Positions 55,172-63,925 of a stretch of 64,000 nucleotides of DNA are shown in pieces. The notes beneath the pieces were generated by a model. That model did not search any database. It was given only the letters and a program-made list of their open reading frames with translations, and was not told the DNA's origin. The stretch comes from Lactococcus ileimucosae (GTDB taxonomy: Bacteria > Bacillota > Bacilli > Lactobacillales > Streptococcaceae). A program made the translations under genes and the position numbers. The first letter of the stretch is position 1. Each line of letters opens with the position of its first letter. The stretch lies in NCBI RefSeq assembly GCF_943193185.1, contig NZ_CALPDE010000009.1, positions 1 to 64,000 on the forward strand, in the 5' to 3' direction.

Positions 55172-57286
55172 ATTTCTACGAACAAACGAAAAAAATCAAA
55201 AGCGAGTCAAAAGAAAAATACGGTTGTTAAAAGATCTCTCATTTCTACATTGAAATGGGCTTTAATTCTGATTTTTTCAGCTGTTATCTTCACTTTTGTT
55301 GCTGCAGGTGCACTTTTTATATACTATGCAAAAGATGCTCCTAAATTAGATATGAGCAAGCTTGAGTCCCCTCCTTCAACAGTTGTTTACGACAAAGATG
55401 AAAACATTATTGCAACACTTGGGGCAGAGCAGCGCGATCTGGTACAAACAGACAATATCCCTGTTATGCTTGTCAATGCTGTTACCTCAATTGAAGACCA
55501 CCGCTTTTTTAATACACGGGGCGTTGATCCGATTCGTATTGTCGGCTCTTTATTAAATAACTTGCGTGGTGGACACATTCAGGGTGGTTCTACCCTGGAC
55601 ATGCAATTGATTAAGCTCTCTTTTTATTCCACAGACTCTTCCGATCAAACGATGCGTGTAAAGATTCAAGAAGCTTGGCTTGCTTTACAACTTGATCAAA
55701 AATGGTCTAAAGAGCAAATTTTTACTGCTTATGTAAACAAAGTCAACATGGCAAACGGCTATTATGGTATGGGAACTGCTTCCAAAGCTTACTATAACAA
55801 GCCGCTAACCCAGTTGTCCATTGCACAACTTGCACTACTGGCAGGGATGCCTCAAGCGCCAAATACTTACAACCCTTATAAAAATCCAGAAGCTGCGAAG
55901 TATCGCCGTGATCTGGTTATCAATTCTATGTATCGCTTTGGTAAAATCACTGAAAAGCAAAGAGATGAAGCGCTTAACACGCCTATTGATAACGGTCTTC
56001 AGCCATTAAAAGGCGGCGCAAATATTCCTGAGTATGCTAATGACTTCATTACAGAGGCCATCAAGCAAGCCAATAAAGAAACGGGGACAGATGCTCCAAA
56101 TGCTGGCTTAAAGATATATACAACACTTGACAGCAAAGCTCAAAAGGACCTCTTCAACATTGTCAATACCAATGATTCTGTTCCTTTCACAGACGACGAG
56201 CTCCAAGTCGCTTCAACCTTGATCGATACACAAACAGGCGGTGTAGCTGCTCAAATCGGTAGCCGTAAACGCGAAATCACTCCTTTTGGTTTCAATCAGG
56301 CGACCGCGGTAGACCGCGACTGGGGCTCAACAGTAAAACCTTTGATTGACTATGCACCAGCTTTTGATAACGGAATCTACACAAGTACTGCTCAAACCAT
56401 CTCCGACTCTGGTCCTTACTTTTATCCAGATTCCCCAAATATTCAGTTGAACAACTGGGACAATCGCTACCTCGGTAATATTACTGTACGACAGGCTTTA
56501 GCCCTTTCACGTAACATTCCAGCCATCAAAACATTAAATGCAGTTGGTCTTGACAAAGCTACCGAGTTTGCGAATAAGCTAGGCTTTAAATATGCAGTAG
56601 AAACAGGGACAAATGCCGATGGTGAAGCAACTTTTGAACCAGGGACGATGACATACTCAAACGGTATTTCAAGTAATTCAAGAAGTAGGGATCCTCAATA
56701 TGGTGCCAGTTCTGAACGCATGGCTGCTGCCTATGCTGCCTTAGCTAATGATGGTATTTATACCAAGCCTTACTATGTCTCAAAAATCATCATGCCTGAT
56801 GGTTCGACAAAAACTTACGAACCTGAACGTACACGTGCCATGAAGCCTTCTACAGCCTATATTATTACTGACATTCTCAAGGGAGTAATCAAAGGGAATG
56901 ACGGAACAATCCCGGCACTTTCTACAGGTCTTTATGCCCAAACCCCTGGACTCCCAGAAGCTGGAAAAACTGGAACTTCAAATTATGATACCAATGAATA
57001 TCAACAAGCGTTACAAACTGCTGGTATTACCCAAGCACAACTTCAAGGTGGCTCTATGGCCCCTGATGAAAACTTTGTCGGGTATACACCTCAGTATGCA
57101 ATGGCTGTATGGACAGGTTATAAAAACAAACTCCAGCCTATCTATGGCGAGAACATGTACATTGCTGCCAAAGTTTTCAAAGCAATGATGAATGATCTTT
57201 ATCCAGATCCAACATCTGTTGAAGACTGGCAGATGCCGACTGATGTTATAAAACAAGGCTCTGAACTCACTGCAACAGGAAATTAG
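55172..57286 (+). CDS. pbp1A: Class A penicillin-binding protein PBP1A
   Basis: This bifunctional peptidoglycan synthase has a short basic cytoplasmic tail, one membrane segment, then a GT51 glycosyltransferase (SIEDHRFFNTRGVDPIRI with catalytic Glu; GGSTLDMQLIKLSF) and a transpeptidase (STVKPL catalytic Ser-Lys, SRN triad, KTGTS). No ATG, GTG or TTG occurs near recU's end in this frame. The first TTG (55250) lacks a ribosome binding site and removes the basic tail. ATT at 55172, nine bases after GAGG, is the best candidate (ATT 55166 is an alternative). From 55172 the length is 704, normal for the family. Confidence 0.88.
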   Translation: MSTNKRKKSKASQKKNTVVKRSLISTLKWALILIFSAVIFTFVAAGALFIYYAKDAPKLDMSKLESPPSTVVYDKDENIIATLGAEQRDLVQTDNIPVMLVNAVTSIEDHRFFNTRGVDPIRIVGSLLNNLRGGHIQGGSTLDMQLIKLSFYSTDSSDQTMRVKIQEAWLALQLDQKWSKEQIFTAYVNKVNMANGYYGMGTASKAYYNKPLTQLSIAQLALLAGMPQAPNTYNPYKNPEAAKYRRDLVINSMYRFGKITEKQRDEALNTPIDNGLQPLKGGANIPEYANDFITEAIKQANKETGTDAPNAGLKIYTTLDSKAQKDLFNIVNTNDSVPFTDDELQVASTLIDTQTGGVAAQIGSRKREITPFGFNQATAVDRDWGSTVKPLIDYAPAFDNGIYTSTAQTISDSGPYFYPDSPNIQLNNWDNRYLGNITVRQALALSRNIPAIKTLNAVGLDKATEFANKLGFKYAVETGTNADGEATFEPGTMTYSNGISSNSRSRDPQYGASSERMAAAYAALANDGIYTKPYYVSKIIMPDGSTKTYEPERTRAMKPSTAYIITDILKGVIKGNDGTIPALSTGLYAQTPGLPEAGKTGTSNYDTNEYQQALQTAGITQAQLQGGSMAPDENFVGYTPQYAMAVWTGYKNKLQPIYGENMYIAAKVFKAMMNDLYPDPTSVEDWQMPTDVIKQGSELTATGN

Positions 57287-57289
57287 TCT

Positions 57290-57916
57290 ATGAAAATCGA
57301 TAAAATCGTCAATGAAATTGCTCAGGAAAATACTTATATCCTGAGTAATTCTACTTTTAGCTTACTTATTGACCCAGGCAGCCAGCCTGATAAAATTATT
57401 GAGAAGCTCAAAGAAATCAATAAACCTCTGGCTGCTATTTTACTTACTCATGCTCATTTTGACCATATCATGGGACTGGATACTATAAAGGAATCTCATC
57501 CTCAAGCTTTGGTTCTTCTGCATGAAAGCGAAAAAGATTGGCTTACCCATCCCGAGCTTAACGCTTCTACTTTGATGATGGGTGAACCCGTAACTTGTAA
57601 AACAACCGTGGATGAATATTATACCTGCAACACGCCTTATAATTTTTCAGGACTAGAATTCTCTGTTCGGCCCACACCCGGTCACTCTCCCGGTGGAGTA
57701 AGTTTTGTCTTTAAACAAGAAGGAATCGTTTTTTCTGGAGATGCCCTTTTTTCTGTTTCGATTGGCAGAACAGACTTGGTTGGTGGAAATCATGAACAGC
57801 TCCTTCAATCTATTAAACAAGAACTTTTCTCTCTGCCAGATGACTGCATTGTTTATCCTGGTCACGGTCCAAGTACCACTATTGGAAAAGAAAAACTTTA
57901 TAACCCATTTTTTTAA
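57290..57916 (+). CDS. MBL-fold metallo-hydrolase (glyoxalase-II-like)
   Basis: This 208-residue single-domain hydrolase has the dinuclear metal motif LLTHAHFDHIMGL (HxHxDH, residues ~52-64), further ligands in PTPGHSPGGVSF and FSGDALFSVSIGRTDL, and a final His in VYPGHGPSTTIG. It lacks the C-terminal HAGH domain, so it belongs to the YcbL/BaeB-like short group; thioesterase activity is plausible but unproven. It lies 3 bp after pbp1A and is probably co-transcribed. Confidence 0.9.
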   Translation: MKIDKIVNEIAQENTYILSNSTFSLLIDPGSQPDKIIEKLKEINKPLAAILLTHAHFDHIMGLDTIKESHPQALVLLHESEKDWLTHPELNASTLMMGEPVTCKTTVDEYYTCNTPYNFSGLEFSVRPTPGHSPGGVSFVFKQEGIVFSGDALFSVSIGRTDLVGGNHEQLLQSIKQELFSLPDDCIVYPGHGPSTTIGKEKLYNPFF

Positions 57917-58177
57917 CATAAAAGTCCTCGCGCTGATTACACTCTAAATGTTAGATTTTTTCGTCTAACATTTGGCAGTCATAGCAGCATGAGGTCTTTT
58001 TATAATGTTCTTCTTTATGCTCACAATGTATCTCCCCCTTATCTTACATTCCATACATCAATTGTGACAAAACAAAACGCCCAATTTTTCAAAAAAACTG
58101 AACGTTTTTCATCACTCCACAAAATTTACACATAAATCTATGTATCGAATATTACTCTATAGTTGAGCAGAAATAAA

Positions 58178-58210
58178 AAAATCGTGAAGCCAATAAAGCT
58201 TTCACGATAG
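58178..58210 (-). terminator. Terminator of the LysM autolysin gene
   Basis: ATCGTGAAAG and CTTCACGAT pair on the minus strand, followed by TTTTTTTATT. The 300-bp gap 57917-58216 holds this and an AAATGTTAGA/TCTAACATTT hairpin (57946-57973), probably ending the pbp1A-MBL transcript; I see no gene. Confidence 0.85.
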
Positions 58211-58216
58211 AATATA

Positions 58217-59128
58217 TTATACAGACAAGATTTGCCCGGGATAGATATTTCCTGTGATACCGTTCATGGCCGCAAGTTCATCTGCCGTCAGCCCATAGAC
58301 CGAAGCAATCGAAGTTAAAGTGTCACCAGACTGAACAGTGTATGTACGAGAAACCGCTGGGGCTGCAGTTGAAACCGCGGTAGAGGCAGCTGCTAAAGGA
58401 ATCTGAAGAACCTGACCTATCATGATATGATCTGTAGCTTGAAGTCCATTTTGAGCGAGGATGGCATCCATGGTTACACCATATTGCGCTGCAATGTCAT
58501 AGACAGTATCACCTTTTTTCACAGTATAAGACTGCAAACCATAGGCACTGGTAGCAGGCGTTGATACAGATGATGCGGTAGCGTAACTTGTTGTTGAAGG
58601 CGCAGCAACACCACCCCCATCATAGGCCGTCAAGCCATACTCTGCAATCAAAGCATTGAGTTTTGCGGCATAATTTGGGTCTGTTGCATAACGGCCTTGC
58701 AACCAAGCCGTTGCATCCTGGTAAGAGCTGGTATTTTCACGCCAAACACCAGAATACAAGAATGAACCTCGCAAAAGTTGTGCTTGAGCTACACAAGCTT
58801 CAGCAACTGAACCGTAGGATTGGAAGGGCTCAATAACATTTTGCATCTGCCCATCAATAAACTCTTGTGTTGGAAGATAAACGGGAGTTCCCGATGTATA
58901 TTTTACACCAAAGATATTGTTGTAATTGACAGCCAGAGCACTTTGACCTGCACTGCTTTCCAAAATTCCCTGTGCAATCATAACAGACGGATAAAGGCCG
59001 TATTCGTTCGCAACAGGTGTCGCTGCTTCTGCTAACTCTTGTACAGACATTGCTTGTGCTTTTACCGCTCCAAGACTGGTGAGTGCAACTGCTGCTGCAC
59101 CAAATAAAAATTTGTGCTTTGTCCTCAT
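58217..59128 (-). CDS. Secreted N-acetylglucosaminidase with two LysM domains (AcmD-like)
   Basis: This 303-residue autolysin has a signal peptide ending AVKAQA (residues 1-26). A glucosaminidase (GH73-type) domain (~28-170) includes PSVMIAQGILESSAGQSALA with the catalytic Glu and NNIFGVKY. A linker follows, then LysM repeats YTVKKGDTVYDIAAQYGV and YTVQSGDTLTSIASVYGL. Domain order matches lactococcal AcmD, which has three LysM, so this one is one repeat shorter. It cleaves peptidoglycan glycans during cell separation (family knowledge). Confidence 0.92.
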   Translation of the reverse strand: MRTKHKFLFGAAAVALTSLGAVKAQAMSVQELAEAATPVANEYGLYPSVMIAQGILESSAGQSALAVNYNNIFGVKYTSGTPVYLPTQEFIDGQMQNVIEPFQSYGSVAEACVAQAQLLRGSFLYSGVWRENTSSYQDATAWLQGRYATDPNYAAKLNALIAEYGLTAYDGGGVAAPSTTSYATASSVSTPATSAYGLQSYTVKKGDTVYDIAAQYGVTMDAILAQNGLQATDHIMIGQVLQIPLAAASTAVSTAAPAVSRTYTVQSGDTLTSIASVYGLTADELAAMNGITGNIYPGQILSV

Positions 59129-59315
59129 TTTACAAAAACTCCATAAATAAAATATTTATTAATTCTAAGTATATACTATTTATTATCCAATGTAAACCTA
59201 TACAATTTGCTATATAATATTTTTATAATCTTTATTCGCTTTTTTTATGTAAAAGTGGTAGAGTAAGTTTTATAATAGGAAAGGAAGAGTCCTTAAGGAT
59301 AAAAAGGAGAATTTT

Positions 59316-60236
59316 ATGTCTAAAATTTATGAAAATATCACGGAACTTATCGGGCAAACACCCGTTATCAAGCTTAGAAATCTTCCTGCAGATAGTGCAG
59401 AAGTTTATGTTAAGCTTGAAGCCTTTAATCCCGGAGGTTCTGTAAAAGATCGTATCGCTCTGAATATGATTCGTCAGGCTGAAATTGACGGCCTTTTACA
59501 AGCAGGCGGAACCATTATTGAACCCACCTCCGGTAATACTGGCATTGGTCTTGCCTTTGTAGGCGCTGCTTTGGGATACAAGGTTGTTATCGTTATGCCT
59601 GAAACTTTCTCTGTGGAACGCCGTAAGTTAATTCAAGCTTACGGTGCTGAGCTCATCTTGACACCAGCAGCTGGCGGAATGAATGAAGCCATTGCTACAG
59701 CAGAACGCCTCGCAAAGGAAAACGGCTGGTTCCTTCCCCTTCAGTTTGAAAATCCAGCTAATCCAGCTGCTCATGAAGCAAGCACTGCTGTGGAAATACT
59801 TGAAACTTTTGGTGAAACTGGTTTAGATGCCTTTGTTGCAGGAGTTGGTACTGGTGGGACAATTTCAGGTGTTTCACATGTTCTGAAGAAAGCCAATCCT
59901 GCACTTAAAAGCTATGCTGTTGAGCCAGCCACTTCCCCACTTTTAAATGGCGGACAACCCCAACCTCATAAAATCCAAGGTATTGGAGTGCCCTTCATCC
60001 CTAAAGCTCTGGACACTTCTTCTTACGATGAAGTCATCGATGTTCCTATCGAAGAAGCTTTCAGCACTGCCCGCGAAGTTGGTTTTGAGCAAGGTTTCCT
60101 TGTAGGTATCTCTAGTGGTGCGGCGATCTGGGCTGCACTGGAAGTTGCTAAGAAACTGGGCAAAGGTAAAAAAGTGCTGGTTCTGTCCGCAGATAATGGC
60201 GAACGCTATCTTTCGACAGAACTGTATGATTTTTAG
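59316..60236 (+). CDS. cysK: Cysteine synthase A (O-acetylserine thiol-lyase)
   Basis: This PLP enzyme makes cysteine from O-acetylserine and sulfide. Its 306 residues fit. The PLP lysine is in [16 protein letters not shown] (residues ~33-48). The substrate loop is [12 protein letters not shown], the phosphate loop [11 protein letters not shown], and [11 protein letters not shown] lies near the C-terminus. The start follows AAAAAGGAGAATTTT, with a TATAAT at 59271-59276 as its likely -10. It is a single gene with a strong downstream hairpin. Confidence 0.97.
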   Translation: MSKIYENITELIGQTPVIKLRNLPADSAEVYVKLEAFNPGGSVKDRIALNMIRQAEIDGLLQAGGTIIEPTSGNTGIGLAFVGAALGYKVVIVMPETFSVERRKLIQAYGAELILTPAAGGMNEAIATAERLAKENGWFLPLQFENPANPAAHEASTAVEILETFGETGLDAFVAGVGTGGTISGVSHVLKKANPALKSYAVEPATSPLLNGGQPQPHKIQGIGVPFIPKALDTSSYDEVIDVPIEEAFSTAREVGFEQGFLVGISSGAAIWAALEVAKKLGKGKKVLVLSADNGERYLSTELYDF

Positions 60237-60306
60237 TTTGGAAAATTCGAGTGGGAAGTAAGACCTTAAGTTGAAATTAGTGCCTTTCTCGCAAATCTAT
60301 AAAAAG

Positions 60307-60356
60307 AAACCGCCCTATTAGCATGTTCATATGCTAAGAGTGGGCGGTTTTTCTTT
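60307..60356. terminator. Bidirectional terminator between cysK and surface-protein copy 3
   Basis: AAACCGCCC and GGGCGGTTT enclose an inner TTAGCAT/ATGCTAA stem. A and T runs flank it, suiting both convergent genes. Confidence 0.88.
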
Positions 60357-60358
60357 TT

Positions 60359-62020
60359 TTAGGTTGTAGATTGGTGGATAATGAGGGCAGGACGTATGCC
60401 TCCACCGTCACTGCTAAGGTCTACGGCAGAGCCACTACCTACGTCATTAGAAGCAGAAAGCTGACCAACGCCTGTCCCCCCAACCACACGCCAAGCACGG
60501 CCCGAAACACCAAAGGTACGAAGCCACCACCAGCTGTTGTTAGTACCTGCACGTTGCGCATGGTTAGAGAAAGCTAAACCACCACCAGATAAACGTGCGA
60601 CATCCGCAAGAGATAGAGCAAAAGCCCGTTGTGTTCCTCCCGGAACAACTTGAGTAATATCTGCCGCAACGTCTCCTTCTAAATTATCAGGAATCCATCT
60701 TGTCCCCCCTGTAAAGGTAACAGAATCATCCGAAACTTCGCCTGTTGTAAATTCATTTGCCACAGGCTGAACTATAGCTTGGACTGAAGGATCAAGTTGT
60801 CCATACCAAGAAGTGAGTTCAATTTCTTGGTTATTCCAAGAAACATTGCGGATAGCGTCATTACGAATGATTAAGTGATTACCACCACCCATATCTTCAA
60901 GATAGCGGTACTGTTCATTTGCCATCGTAAAGATACGGCCAGGGTTCATGGTAGAAAAGTTAAAGGCATCGACAGGCGAGTCTACATTAGCTCCTGGGTT
61001 TTGTCCGCTGTCCTCTACAGCATTATTCCGTATGCCTTGAAGCAAACGCCCCAAATTACCATCATGTCCCTCTTCTGGTTCATTCTCAAAGTTGCGGTCC
61101 GGTGTAATCAATTGACTGTCCACATGGATAGCGTAGTAATAAGAACCACGAATATCATGTGCTGCCTCTGTCATCACCGCTGCATCAAGTAGGTAAGAAC
61201 TGGTTTCTCCCTCCTGCAGTTGGCTGGCCCAGTAAGCCCAGCCTGTCTCATGGTCGATTACCCAGAAGTCACCGATTTTATGCTCATTGGGTAAGGCTGC
61301 CCATTGCTGGAGTGTCAGTGGGGCACGGTCTTGCGGCAAGTTTTGTGCTGTTGTACGTTCAACGCCCTCAAGGGCACCGGGCCAGACTGTACTTGTTGGA
61401 CCCTGACCATTTGTATAGCTCTCTCCTTCTTGCCAGTAGGCATCCTCACCTGTCCCTGGATGAGTGGCCCCATCTGTACTGCCGTCTGTGGCGCCAGTTC
61501 CAGCGATATAGTCCCGGGCATGACCTGCTGCGGCTGTCATCAAGTCGTTCTCTACATGGTTGAAAGTGGGCAAGTACCAAGGCGCATGTTCTCCTTGACG
61601 GGTCCAACCAAAAGTCAAGTTACTGTATTGGTTAAAGACAGCAGAGTCCCCCACACGAGTAGTGAGCGTGTTTCCTTCTGGAATGTAGGTGGTCCAAGTT
61701 TCAATTGCGTCCCGCTCAGTATTGGGCACTACAGGGGTGAAACTTGTTTCTCCTCTTCTTCGAATCTCCATAAACTCAGACAGGCGAATCCGTGCCATGA
61801 TAGATTCCTCCCCATAGTTTTCGACAAAGACGTCCTTGTTTTCTGTGTCACGGTTGTAGTAATCGTGAACGCGGCCTCCTACTTCACCCAGATTATCTCT
61901 TAAACGGTCGTTAATGGCGCGTTGGTTAAAGGCAGTGAAGGCAAATGTTCCTGCAATCAATAGAAGGAGTGTGAACAGAACCAGAGCAATTCCCAGTTTT
62001 TTCTTGTTTTTTACGTGCAT
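60359..62020 (-). CDS. Surface protein, TasA-like N-terminus with DUF6273-like C-terminal domain (copy 3)
   Basis: This more diverged paralog of copies 1 and 2 has 553 residues from the ATG preceded by AAGAGGAAAAATAAA; an in-frame ATG 40 codons upstream (62140) has no homology support. Its N-terminus (MHVKNKKKLGIALVL) differs, but IAGTFAFTAFNQRAINDRL and RVHDYYNRDTENKDVFVENY are conserved. The shared middle region and RIFTMANEQYRYLEDMG opener follow, with the closing NSWWWLRTFG...GGIRPALII. The variable stretch between is longest here. Promoter and leader are unrelated to those of copies 1 and 2. Function unknown; surface display inferred. Confidence 0.85.
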   Translation of the reverse strand: MHVKNKKKLGIALVLFTLLLLIAGTFAFTAFNQRAINDRLRDNLGEVGGRVHDYYNRDTENKDVFVENYGEESIMARIRLSEFMEIRRRGETSFTPVVPNTERDAIETWTTYIPEGNTLTTRVGDSAVFNQYSNLTFGWTRQGEHAPWYLPTFNHVENDLMTAAAGHARDYIAGTGATDGSTDGATHPGTGEDAYWQEGESYTNGQGPTSTVWPGALEGVERTTAQNLPQDRAPLTLQQWAALPNEHKIGDFWVIDHETGWAYWASQLQEGETSSYLLDAAVMTEAAHDIRGSYYYAIHVDSQLITPDRNFENEPEEGHDGNLGRLLQGIRNNAVEDSGQNPGANVDSPVDAFNFSTMNPGRIFTMANEQYRYLEDMGGGNHLIIRNDAIRNVSWNNQEIELTSWYGQLDPSVQAIVQPVANEFTTGEVSDDSVTFTGGTRWIPDNLEGDVAADITQVVPGGTQRAFALSLADVARLSGGGLAFSNHAQRAGTNNSWWWLRTFGVSGRAWRVVGGTGVGQLSASNDVGSGSAVDLSSDGGGIRPALIIHQSTT

Positions 62021-62227
62021 TTTATTTTTCCTCTTTTTAGTTTTTTCGGTTAAAAGTGTGTTGAGCATAAGTACTCTCAGGCACAGGACCAGCAGTACAC
62101 GGCAAAAAACGTCCCAGTCATCCGGAACGTTTTGGTGCATGCAGAAAAGAGTGGTAATCTACCGCGTGTTTATGTGCTGTGCTGTGCTGCCTGATTATAG
62201 GTCATTAGGCGAATCTCTCCAAACATA

Positions 62228-62256
62228 ATGATATCTCTCATCATATTTTAACACAA
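62228..62256 (-). promoter_or_regulatory. Promoter of surface-protein copy 3
   Basis: TTGTGT (62251-62256), a 17-bp spacer without homopolymer and TATCAT (62228-62233) lie about 200 bp before the start codon. Confidence 0.6.
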
Positions 62257-62271
62257 CGCTCAATATTTAAG

Positions 62272-62300
62272 AAATGTAACAGTAATATTTTGTTACATTT
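62272..62300. promoter_or_regulatory. Inverted repeat upstream of the copy 3 promoter (candidate operator)
   Basis: AAATGTAACA (62272-62281) and TGTTACATTT (62291-62300) are perfectly symmetric across 9 bp. The repeat is centred ~30 bp upstream of the -35, with no adjacent T run, so it looks like a regulator site rather than a terminator. The regulator is unknown. Confidence 0.5.
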
Positions 62301-62329
62301 TCTATTCTAGGTATTTTCATAAACTAGCT

Positions 62330-62360
62330 AAAAAGAACTAAGGAAATTCCTTCCTTAATC
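62330..62360 (-). terminator. Possible terminator of the cysteine desulfurase gene
   Basis: AAGGAA and TTCCTT pair around a short core, with T-rich sequence on both sides. The rest of 62301-62504 shows no gene. Confidence 0.5.
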
Positions 62361-62504
62361 CTTTTTTTCGAGTCTAATCTGTCTGAACTGCTTGGCTTTC
62401 AAAGTCTACAAGCTTCCTTCATGATTTCTCTAAAAGTTTTTGAATGTTTCCTTTGTAAAACATTGCTAGAAATGCAGCTCAAAATAATGATGAACAGCCG
62501 ACAA

Positions 62505-63650
62505 TCATCCTGCAACTTTAAGCATTTCCTGATAAATGTTTCGGAAAATGGTGAGGAAAGCCTCAACTTCTAGCATGTTGTTGGTATGATCTAAACTGAT
62601 GCGTACAGCACTTGTTGCGAGGTCTGGCTTGACATGCATTGCCATGAGTGTACCAGCAGCTGCATTTTTCTTTGAGGAACAGGCTGAAGTTGTTGAAATA
62701 TAAATCTCATGTTTTTCGAAAGCATGGACAACTACTTCTCCTCGGACACCGCGTATTCCAAAAGTGAGAATATTCGGCGCAAAGTGCTCATTTTCCGAAA
62801 ACAAGACAATCTTCTCTTGTTTAGAAAGTTCTTCAAAAATAACGGACTTCATTTGGCGGACTTTTTCAGTCTTCTGCTCAAAGTTTTCTAGATTAAGACG
62901 AAGCGCCTTAGCTGTTGCTGCAATTCCTGCTAGGTTTTCTGTTGTCGAACGTTTATTGTTCTCTTGACCTCCTCCGTGTAGCAGAGGGATTAAACGTTTC
63001 CCTGATTTAACATAAAGAAAACCTACACCACGTGGTCCATGGAACTTATGAGCAGAAAAAGTCGCAAAGTCAACACGCTCTAACATAAAATCTTCGACAG
63101 CAATTTTCCCAATGGCTTGCACTGCATCGATATGGAAAGAAATCGTAGGCTTGTCTTCTAGAAGTTTTGCAATTTCCTTAATGGGCTGAATAGCGCCTAC
63201 TTCGTTATTAACGGCCATTACAGATACCAAAATTGTATCCTCACGAATGAGGGCTTCCAGTTCTGGCACTTTGACGAAGCCCTTTTCATCAACAGGTGCT
63301 ACCTCAACCTCAAAACCTTGTGTAGCTAACCAAGCTGCTGTGTTTTTAACTGCTGGATGCTCTACAGCAGAAATAATAATATGCTTGCCAAATTTTTCCT
63401 TTTCAAAAGCAACACCTTTGAGTACCCAGTTATCGCCTTCTGTCCCTCCGCTTGTAAAGAAAATCTCCTCCGAACGCACATGGAGTAATTCGGCAATTTG
63501 ACGGCGCGAAGCCTCTAAAAGACGTGTCGCCGTTGAACCTAAGTTGTGTAAGCTTGAGGGATTCCCCATAATTTTAGTGGCAACATCTGTATAGGTGCGT
63601 AATACTTCTGGATGGATAGCTGTCGTGGCTGAATTATCAAAATAAATGAT
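62505..63650 (-). CDS. Cysteine desulfurase (NifS/IscS-like), non-canonical start
   Basis: This PLP enzyme mobilises sulfur from cysteine. Motifs seen are NSATTAIHPEV, GNPSSLHNLG, TSGGTEGDNW, FSAHKFHGPRGVGFLY with the PLP Lys, and TTSACSSK with the active Cys. The first ATG in frame (63569) is internal, removing the conserved IYFDNSATT end. The frame continues upstream to IIYFDN; ATC 63650, 8 bases after GAGG, gives MIYFDN and 381 residues, the family norm. Alternatively, ATG 63664 joins this frame if the A6 run at 63650-63655 gained one base. Either way the start is unusual. Confidence 0.85.
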   Translation of the reverse strand: MIYFDNSATTAIHPEVLRTYTDVATKIMGNPSSLHNLGSTATRLLEASRRQIAELLHVRSEEIFFTSGGTEGDNWVLKGVAFEKEKFGKHIIISAVEHPAVKNTAAWLATQGFEVEVAPVDEKGFVKVPELEALIREDTILVSVMAVNNEVGAIQPIKEIAKLLEDKPTISFHIDAVQAIGKIAVEDFMLERVDFATFSAHKFHGPRGVGFLYVKSGKRLIPLLHGGGQENNKRSTTENLAGIAATAKALRLNLENFEQKTEKVRQMKSVIFEELSKQEKIVLFSENEHFAPNILTFGIRGVRGEVVVHAFEKHEIYISTTSACSSKKNAAAGTLMAMHVKPDLATSAVRISLDHTNNMLEVEAFLTIFRNIYQEMLKVAG

Positions 63651-63888
63651 TTTTTCGTCCTCATTTCTGAATATCGTTTAATGCCTTTCTCCTAGAGAAA
63701 TACGGCATTTCTCATCCTTCATTCTATCACTTTTTCCTTGCTTTTTACAGCTTAAAAACCGAAACCTGATCGGACTGAAAAAGCTAGCTATTCATCTTTC
63801 TCTACGCAAGATAGAGTTATTCCTTAGATAAAAAGAAGAAACTTTTCTGTTGCTCCTTTCAGCTCCTGCTCTTACTTTTTCCAAATAA

Positions 63889-63925
63889 AAAATACCATGG
63901 TTCTCCACGGTATCAGTATTTCTAC
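63889..63925 (-). terminator. Terminator of a gene lying right of the window
   Basis: ATACCGTGG and CCATGGTAT pair around AGAA on the minus strand, followed by TTTTTTATTT. Two minus-strand frames end between here and 64000 (stops near 63931 and 63965); I cannot tell which is coding. Region 63665-63888 shows no gene. Confidence 0.7.

Noticed and set aside
62021-62140. A 40-codon N-terminal extension of surface-protein copy 3
   Set aside because: The extension has no homology to copies 1 and 2. The internal ATG has a GAGG site at good spacing and gives the expected basic-hydrophobic signal segment.
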